DNA of 7,215 nucleotides, from the NCBI GenBank assembly GCA_937894935.1, contig CALAYC010000096.1, forward strand, positions 1-7,215. The letters run 5' to 3'. Position 1 is the stretch's first letter. Every line of letters starts with the position of its first letter. A program made the position numbers and the translations under genes. The stretch comes from an uncultured Verrucomicrobiota bacterium (GTDB taxonomy: Bacteria > Verrucomicrobiota > Verrucomicrobiia > Limisphaerales > JADLHS01). The notes under the pieces are model-generated. The model was not told the DNA's origin, did no database searches, and saw only the letters and a list, made by a program, of their open reading frames with translations. Shown here piece after piece: positions 1 to 6,700 of this stretch.

Positions 1-1343
1 CCACCGCGCGTCAGTTCGCCGCGAGCAATTTGCCCTTAGCCGATCTTGATTTTACCAATCACGACGAACCGCTCGCCGCAGTTCACGACCGAATGTTTCG
101 CAGCGCCGTCCTGCGCTATCGCGGTCAGCCCGGTAGCGACCGTCATGAAGCCGCTGCTTTCGAACTCTTGCGCGATCTGATTGTTCACGAAGCACAACTC
201 GCTCCGGCGCGTCCGCAACTCAAAGCGCAGGAAGACCAAATCATCTGGGCGCGCAGTCCGGTGCGATTCGATCTCGCGGGCGGCTGGTCTGACACACCGC
301 CGTATTGCCTCGAATTCGGCGGCGCGGTCTTGAATGCCGCCGCAGATCTGAATGGCCAACCACCCGTTCAGGTTTTCGCCAAACTGTGCGAGCATCCCGA
401 ACTCGTCGTGCGCTCAATCGATTTAGGAGTTGAAGAACGCCTGCGAACCTACGAAGAACTCGACACCTACGCGAAGCCTGGCAGCGCCTTTGCCCTCGCC
501 AAAGCCGCCCTCGCGTTGGCGGGATTTCTCCCGCGCTTTCACGCTGATGGCGGATTCGATTCGCTGGAAAAACAATTACGCGATTTCGGTGGTGGCATTG
601 AATTGTCACTTCTGGCTGCTGCGCCGAAAGGTTCAGGGCTCGGCACGAGCAGCATTCTCGCCGCGACGCTACTCGCCGCCCTCAGCGATTTGTGCGGTCT
701 CAATTGGGATCGCAACATTCTCTTCACGCGTACGCTTGTGTTGGAACAAATGCTCACCACGGGCGGCGGTTGGCAGGATCAGGCCGGCGGTTTATTTCCG
801 GGAATCAAATTGATCGAAACGCGCGCCGGTCTCACGCAACAACCGATCGTAAATTGGTTGCCCGACCAACTGTTCAATCACGAATTCGCGAACCAGTGCG
901 TGCTCCTGTATTACACCGGCGTCACTCGACTCGCGAAAAATATCCTCAGCGAAATCGTCCGCGGCATCTTTCTGAATTCGCCCACGCATCTTGGCATCAT
1001 CAGCGACATCGTCGCTAACGCGCGAAGCGCCAGCGTCGCAATTCAACAATGCAACTACGACCAGCTTTGCGCTGCCATTCGTAACAGTTGGCGATTGAAC
1101 CAGCGGCTTGATTCGGGCACGAATCCTCCCGAAGTGCGCGCGATTCTTGATCGGGTGAAAGATTACCTTGCTGCCACGAAATTGCTCGGCGCGGGCGGTG
1201 GCGGTTATCTGTTAATGTTCGCCAAAGATATCGAAGCCGCGACGCACATTCGCCGAACGCTTACCAGCTATCCGCCCAATCCGCGCGCGCGGTTTGTGAA
1301 TTTCAGCCTGTCGCCCAGCGGTTTGCAAATTACGCGCAGTTGA
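1..1343 (+). CDS. fkp: Bifunctional fucokinase / GDP-fucose pyrophosphorylase, C-terminal kinase part (5' truncated by window)
   Basis: The frame is open from base 3 at the left edge, so the gene starts outside the window; the TTG at 30 is internal. The visible 446 codons match the kinase half of Bacteroides-type Fkp down to the last residues (ending GLQITRS). Numbering from the TTG, the GHMP-kinase signatures are SPVRFDLAGGWSDTPP (76-91), the ATP-binding loop PKGSGLGTSS (199-208), GGGWQDQAGG (245-254) and the C-terminal glycine motif LLGAGGGGYL (385-394). Known for the family: the kinase converts L-fucose and ATP to L-fucose-1-phosphate, and the N-terminal half, not visible here, adds GTP to make GDP-fucose, the donor for fucosylated surface glycans. 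The protein is cytoplasmic. The missing N-terminal half is assumed because this subfamily is normally a fusion of about 950 residues; a stand-alone fucokinase is the alternative. A heptose-kinase identity is unlikely given the Fkp-specific motifs. Confidence 0.93.
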   Translation, partial: TARQFAASNLPLADLDFTNHDEPLAAVHDRMFRSAVLRYRGQPGSDRHEAAAFELLRDLIVHEAQLAPARPQLKAQEDQIIWARSPVRFDLAGGWSDTPPYCLEFGGAVLNAAADLNGQPPVQVFAKLCEHPELVVRSIDLGVEERLRTYEELDTYAKPGSAFALAKAALALAGFLPRFHADGGFDSLEKQLRDFGGGIELSLLAAAPKGSGLGTSSILAATLLAALSDLCGLNWDRNILFTRTLVLEQMLTTGGGWQDQAGGLFPGIKLIETRAGLTQQPIVNWLPDQLFNHEFANQCVLLYYTGVTRLAKNILSEIVRGIFLNSPTHLGIISDIVANARSASVAIQQCNYDQLCAAIRNSWRLNQRLDSGTNPPEVRAILDRVKDYLAATKLLGAGGGGYLLMFAKDIEAATHIRRTLTSYPPNPRARFVNFSLSPSGLQITRS

Positions 1344-1451
1344 AAGCGTTGGGCTGAGAATTTGGCAGACAGACACAGCCGCAGCTCGACTTTGTCATTA
1401 TCCGGTTGCACTGTTGAATTCAATCCCAACGTCCGCTACGCTTGTCCAGCT

Positions 1452-2825
1452 ATGACGTTGACTGAAAAACTGCTCGCCCGTGCCGCCGGTAAATCTTCCG
1501 TGCAAGCCGGCGACAATATCTGGGTGAAAGCCGATGTGCTTATGACGCACGACGTGTGCGGCCCGGGGACTATCGGCGTGTTCAAACGCGAGTTCGGTAA
1601 AGACGCTAAAGTCTGGGACAAGAATCGCGTCGTCATTATTCCCGATCACTACATTTTCACCGCCGACTCGAAGTCGAATCGCAACGTGGACATCCTCCGC
1701 GAATTCGCTCGCGAGCAAGGGTTGCCCTATTTCTACGACGTCATTGATGATCCGAACGGCACTTGGAAATTCGATCCCGCCAAAGGCAATTTGAAACGCC
1801 AATACGGCTCGAACTACGCGGGTGTTTGTCACGCCGCGCTTCCGGCCAAAGGTCACACGCGCCCCGGCGAAGTTTTATTCGGCACTGATTCGCACACCTG
1901 CATGGCAGGTGCGTTCAATCAATTCGCCACCGGTATCGGCAACACCGACGCCGGCTTCGTCATGGGCACGGGCAAGTTACTGATTAAAGTGCCGGAGACC
2001 ATGCATTTCCGGCTCGAAGGTAAATTGCAACCGGGCGTTATGGCGAAGGACCTGATTCTTCATTGCATCGGCGAAATCGGCTTCGACGGTGCGACTTATC
2101 GCGCGATGCAATTCGACGGCCCGGGTGTAGCGTCGCTCTCGATGGACGACCGCATGACGATTGCGAACATGGCCATCGAAGCCGGCGGTAAGAATGGCAT
2201 TTTCCCGTTTGATTCGCGTACAGCGGAATACGTGGATGCGCGCGTGAAATTGAACGGCACTCAAGCTTCTTACGAACCGGTGGAACTCGATACGGACCAG
2301 AAGTTCGTTTACGAGCTCGTCGTGGATTTATCGAAGCTCGAACCAACGGTTGCCTGTCATCCCGATCCCGGCCAACGCAAGAAGGCCAAGGAAATGAGCA
2401 ACGTGAAACTGGATCGTGCTTACGTCGGCAGTTGCACAGGTGGCAAGACGAGCGACTTCGTCGAATTCGCCCGCGTGCTGCGCGGTCGGAAGGTTTCCAT
2501 TGATACTTTCGGCGTGCCCGCGACGCCTGACATCGTGCATGAATTACAGACTACGCATTGGGGCAACGAAACCATCTGGCAGATTCTGGAGAACGCCGGT
2601 GTACGCATGACCGAAAACGCCGGTTGCGCTGCGTGCCTCGGTGGTCCGGTGGACACGTTCGGTCGCATCAATCAGGCGGGCATCAAGTGCATCAGCGCCA
2701 CGAACCGCAACTTCCCCGGTCGCATGGGCGATAAGGAATCGCAAGTGTTCCTCGCCAGTCCGGCCACGGTCGCTGCAAGCGCCATTACGGGCAAAGTGAC
2801 TGACCCGCGCGAGTATCTGAGCTGA
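1452..2825 (+). CDS. leuC: 3-isopropylmalate dehydratase large subunit (aconitase family, type 2 / homoaconitase-like)
   Basis: The product isomerises 2-isopropylmalate to 3-isopropylmalate in leucine synthesis, in complex with the small subunit LeuD. From the ATG at 1452 it has 457 residues and begins MTLTEKLLARAAGK, the usual family N-terminus. Aconitase-fold marks are GTDSHT (144-149), GSCTGG (326-331) with Cys328, CAACLGG with Cys392 and Cys395 as the other [4Fe-4S] ligands, and NRNFPGRMG (418-426). The frame is open back to a TTG at 1362, but those 30 extra residues look like no LeuC N-terminus, so I reject that start. No clear Shine-Dalgarno precedes 1452. The 108-base gap after fkp leaves operon membership open. 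leuD is not adjacent: a terminator and a convergent gene follow. The type-2 family also includes homoaconitases and related dehydratases, so substrate specificity is inferred; membership of the family is certain. Confidence 0.92.
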   Translation: MTLTEKLLARAAGKSSVQAGDNIWVKADVLMTHDVCGPGTIGVFKREFGKDAKVWDKNRVVIIPDHYIFTADSKSNRNVDILREFAREQGLPYFYDVIDDPNGTWKFDPAKGNLKRQYGSNYAGVCHAALPAKGHTRPGEVLFGTDSHTCMAGAFNQFATGIGNTDAGFVMGTGKLLIKVPETMHFRLEGKLQPGVMAKDLILHCIGEIGFDGATYRAMQFDGPGVASLSMDDRMTIANMAIEAGGKNGIFPFDSRTAEYVDARVKLNGTQASYEPVELDTDQKFVYELVVDLSKLEPTVACHPDPGQRKKAKEMSNVKLDRAYVGSCTGGKTSDFVEFARVLRGRKVSIDTFGVPATPDIVHELQTTHWGNETIWQILENAGVRMTENAGCAACLGGPVDTFGRINQAGIKCISATNRNFPGRMGDKESQVFLASPATVAASAITGKVTDPREYLS

Positions 2826-2839
2826 ATCCGATAAATTCC

Positions 2840-2876
2840 AAAACGCTCCGACGCAACAATGCATCGGAGCGTTTTT
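2840..2876. terminator. Bidirectional Rho-independent terminator between leuC and the DUF72 gene
   Basis: A perfect 12-bp stem pairs 2840-2851 (AAAACGCTCCGA) with 2864-2875 (TCGGAGCGTTTT) around a 12-base loop. The plus strand continues its T run to 2876, giving a classical terminator 14 bases after the leuC stop. Because the left arm starts with AAAA, the minus strand also ends its stem in TTTT, so the same hairpin can stop transcription of the convergent gene, whose TAA stop (2875-2877) touches the stem. Structure seen directly; two-way function inferred. Confidence 0.9.
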
Positions 2877-3672
2877 ATTTCTTCCGCGGCTTGTGTGACT
2901 GTCGCAATCGGGTCGAAGCGTTTTTATCTCGTTGCCAATTCGAACCAACGAGCGTTCGAAATAAGATCGCATTATTCGGCGCACGCGTGTTGAGATCGTT
3001 ATTGAAATAAGCGAAAACATCTCGTCCCTTCGCCAGACAATCACATCCTTGCTCCGCCCACGGTTTTAATTCCCTCCGTTGATAATCGTGACGTGGCCCG
3101 CCTTTTAAACCGTGAAAGCGGAAATAAACAAAGTCCGCTGTAACCGTGAAGTTCATCGGCATGCGCAGTGAACTGATCGAAACATGCGCCGCTTTGTGCC
3201 TGCGCAACACGGCAAACGTCTCATCAGTTTCGTACCACGACGGATGCCGAAACTCGACTGCGTGCCGATAATCCACGGGCAGCTTCGTGAGGAATGTGTC
3301 AAGCCGCGCCAAATTCTTCACATCGAAGTTTGGCGGAAGCTGCCAGAGAATCGAACCGCATTTTTCGTTGAGCAGTTTGATGCGACTAAAATATTTTCGC
3401 ACCGCAGCAATCGGTGGTTTCAACCGCTTGATATGCGTGATGTAACGGCTACCCTTCGCAGTAAAAATGAAATCCTTCGGCGACCGCTGATACCAGCCTT
3501 TCACCATGCCGGGTAGCGGCAACCGGTAAAATGTCGCATTGATTTCGACAGTGTTAAAAACGGTTGCGTAGTGTGCAAGTTCGCCGGATTTCTTGAGGTC
3601 CCGCGGATAAAACACTCCGGCCCATTCCTTGTAAACCCAGCCGCTCGTGCCCACGAATAATCGCCCGCGCAT
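2875..3672 (-). CDS. DUF72 (YecE-like) family protein
   Basis: This is a complete 265-residue DUF72/YecE-family protein. The family has a TIM-barrel-like fold and no firmly established biochemical function. Visible hallmarks are VGTSGWVYKEWAGVFYP near the N-terminus (7-23), FNTVEINATFYRLP (39-52), KDFIFTAKGSRYITH (66-80), GSILWQLPPNF (106-116), the HAVEFRHPSWY motif (137-147), VYFRFHG (182-188) and FAYFNND (220-226). The length is normal for the family and no signal peptide or membrane segment is seen, so it should be cytoplasmic. The last 20 or so residues form a very basic tail (ending KPRKK) beyond the conserved domain. The ATG start fits the usual N-terminus. A weak GGTGA (3685-3689) lies 12 bases upstream, rather far for a Shine-Dalgarno. 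It converges on leuC and lies downstream of the large secreted-protein gene, separated from it by a probable terminator; its neighbours give no hint of its role. Confidence 0.92.
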   Translation of the reverse strand: MRGRLFVGTSGWVYKEWAGVFYPRDLKKSGELAHYATVFNTVEINATFYRLPLPGMVKGWYQRSPKDFIFTAKGSRYITHIKRLKPPIAAVRKYFSRIKLLNEKCGSILWQLPPNFDVKNLARLDTFLTKLPVDYRHAVEFRHPSWYETDETFAVLRRHKAAHVSISSLRMPMNFTVTADFVYFRFHGLKGGPRHDYQRRELKPWAEQGCDCLAKGRDVFAYFNNDLNTRAPNNAILFRTLVGSNWQRDKNASTRLRQSHKPRKK

Positions 3673-3745
3673 GCGACAACATAATCACCACAGCGCACGT
3701 TGCCGCTGGGTTAATGCCCCACTACCTCGACCTCGGCGCGATCAT

Positions 3746-3768
3746 AAAAGCAAACGCCCGCTCGGACG
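3746..3768 (-). terminator. Probable Rho-independent terminator of the large secreted-protein gene
   Basis: Read on the minus strand, a short GC-rich hairpin pairs CGTCC (3764-3768) with GGGCG (3755-3759), one pair being G-T, around a 4-base GAGC loop. It is followed by TTTGCTTTT (3746-3754) and lies 3 bases after the TAG stop at 3772-3774. The stem is only 5 bp, so it may be weak, but position and T-rich tail both fit. Confidence 0.5.
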
Positions 3769-3771
3769 AAC

Positions 3772-6700
3772 CTACGGCACCACAACCAATCGATAGTATC
3801 TCAGTCCATCGAGCGGTCCGGCTTCCGAACCGTCGTCTATGAACTGGAATAACCCGGTAGTCGAAGTCACCTCCGGCGGCACGGTGAATGGTTGCCAATT
3901 TGTCGGGAACAGAGAATCCGTCCACTCGACCTGATAGCGCGCTGTGACCGGGCCGCCCCAGGTAATTTCAACACCTCGGAACGTGCGGCGGATCGACGAA
4001 ATAATCGGCGGCGGTATGTACGTTCCGATTTCACCGCCTTCTCTCACGCGGAAGAACTGGAACGGCGACGGGAATGGAACACAATAGGTCGTCGCGTAGT
4101 CAGTTGCGACTATCGCATCTGAAACGGTTGCCCAATTCGTACTGGTTAGATTAGTGACGCCTTCAACGAAGTAACGCATCCCCGGCAACGACGTCCACGT
4201 CAGACAAAGACTGTTCGTGCCGATGAACATATTGGTGATGACAATATTGGTTCCGTAAACCGGCCATTCCGAAGCCTGCGCGCAATAGGAGACCGATGGA
4301 CCGGACACGTTCACAGCCGCAAAATACCAGTCGCCCGGGGTCAACGGGACCGGCTGACTGAAATCAAACACTGTGATGACCTCGTCGTTGGTGAAGACAT
4401 TGGCGCTGATGTAATCAAAGATACCGAGCGTCGGCGGAAGCCCGCGACGTAAAACCAGAGTCATGTCCCCACTGAGATTGAACAACTCAAACTGAGCGCG
4501 CACAGCATTCGGCGACACGTTGAAATAATAATAATCCGCCGCTCCTGCCGGACCGGAATTAACGGTGCAAAGAGGAATCTGATTCGTCAGCTCCGTCACT
4601 TGCGGGAACGTTACGAGATCGAAATCAACCAGGAACGCGACCGTCACGCAATCTGTGGCACTCGGATTTTCAATGCCGATGTAATACCGTTGACCAGGAA
4701 TTAACACCGGATAGTCAGGTTGCAACGGCGGCACATTGGTCGCGAGAACCGCGACGCCACTGGTTTGACCAATAAGCAAGTCATAGTCCGGCGGCACAAT
4801 GTTCAGACCGGTGGGGCGGATGAATTGATTGAAATAAACATTCACCGGGCCGGTCGCTGAAAGCAGCTCATTGGTGGCAAACCGCGCCCACGGCGGCACG
4901 TCAATTACGTAATATTGGATTTGGCCGGCACATATTGTGTTGGTCTGCGGCACTCCTGGCGCCAACGGCGGTGGCAGTGGGACTTCATCCTGGAAGATGA
5001 ACTGCAACTGCCAATCCAACAACGCAACGTTATTGAACGCGCCAGTGCGCGAATCAAGAATCTCAAGTTGCCACTCGCCGAACGCGTTTTCACCTTCGAG
5101 CACTTTGAGAGATTCCTCGGGGAGGACGTACCGAGAGCCGGCCGTTTCGACGAGCCGGAATGCATCCATATAGACCTCCAGATCACACTGCCCCGGCTGC
5201 ACTGCCAGATCTACGCTCGGTTGATTCGCCCGGAAGGCAAGCGATCGAGTTGTCCACTCATCACCGACAATAAACTGATTTGTTGCGATGCCAGCGAGAG
5301 TAATTGTTCCTGATGGAGCCGGAGTGGCAGAACAAAAATTCCAATTTAGTATTTCGTGAGTTTCAGCAGTTGCCCCGCAGAACGCTTCGAACCCGACCCA
5401 GGCGTACCCGCAGCTATCAACACCCGGTGACAGTCCAGGTCCTGGCAAAGGCACATTTGCCAAAACAACACTACCATCCAGAATCACGGTTATCCCTTCT
5501 GCGCCATAGATGACTCGGGCTTCATGGATATTTCCATCCTTCAGCTCGATTCCGAAAGGAGTAAGGTCTGTCTGAATAACATATTGATCGTTAATTCCAA
5601 TCCCGATGGAATTAGAATACAGATCACAAGTCACAGGGCTGGCGCAGCCAGGCCAATTCATAAAGGTATTGAAGAAAACGCTGATCGCATTCCCTCGACT
5701 TCCCCCAATGGCCGAAAATGCGTCTGCAGTCGGAGAAATATTCTGAATCGTAAAGGCAATCCCGTCTCCCCCCCCTCCGATGAACGGGCCAGCAATACGA
5801 AACTGGAAAGTAGTATCGAAGCCATCATTTACTGGAAGTTTCGTTTTTGACCAAGCGGCACCATGTCGACTTGTTTGGCTTGGCGTCAGTTGCAAGATGC
5901 CGCCGGAAATCACAGTAGCATTATCAGTCAGAGTGAGTCCTTGCGTTGATGCAAAGTTAGTAAATTGCAAGCATCGAGGGCTACCCCGCACTGCATACGA
6001 AAGCGAATAGTCTCGATCTGCGTTGAGCGAAATCGTTCGTGCAATGCTTCCTTGAAGCAACGATAAATACTGGTTTCCCGCATAAGCGAACGAAGGATCG
6101 TTGACCACTTGAACGCTGTTGGTGAGAACATTCCAGCCATCAGGATTTCCTATGGTAGGAGCTGTATAAGTTTGAGCTGTCACCGGCGATTCGAAATCGC
6201 TCAATGTCACGGTTGATCCGGCGGCGCCCGTGAACGGCGGCGCCGCAAACTTAATCGGCGTCGTGGTGAAGTTCGTGTTGTCAGTGAACACCAAGTAATT
6301 GTGAATCTGATTGATGGAACTTACCGTGTATTCCCACAGTGTATTCGTGCCATAATCAAATCCCGGCGGATTCATCACGATGGTCACCTCAGTACTTGCG
6401 CCCGGCCCAAAGAACACCTTTTCGCGCCGAGGCACGCTCTGCTCACTCGGACATCCGTTGTTGATCAGCCCCGTATCAAATATGGTTGCCCCCTCATAAA
6501 GCACAAGCATGCGATCCGGCTGACAGAAGAAGTTATAATCAATCTCTATCGAACCAAAAGTAACGCCGGTATCCACAACCTTGGTTACCGATTCTGGTCC
6601 GCCGCTGGAGGTTGCTGGCGCAATATTCGTAATCGTCAACGAGCTGCCAAATGCATTCGCATCCGGGCCACCTCGATTCTCCACCAGCAACACGCGCGTG

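Noticed and set aside
36..1049. Several open frames on both strands inside fkp
   Set aside because: Low-complexity, Arg/Ala-rich translations with no family resemblance; they are shadows of the clearly coding fkp frame.
1392..1420. Possible leuC promoter: TTGTCA, 17-base spacer, TGAATT
   Set aside because: The -35 box matches well (5 of 6) but the -10 box matches only 3 of 6; too weak to annotate, though it would suit the start at 1452.
1362..1451. N-terminal extension of LeuC starting at a TTG
   Set aside because: The 30 extra residues resemble no LeuC N-terminus, while the ATG at 1452 begins the conserved MTLTEKLL sequence.
2544..3044. A 166-codon minus-strand frame spanning the end of leuC, the terminator and the start of the DUF72 region
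   Set aside because: It overlaps two well-supported genes and crosses the terminator hairpin; no recognisable protein features.
3741..3770. Possible DUF72 promoter on the minus strand: TTCGTC, 18-base spacer, TATGAT
   Set aside because: The -10 box is good but the -35 is poor, and it overlaps the T-rich tail and stem of the probable terminator.
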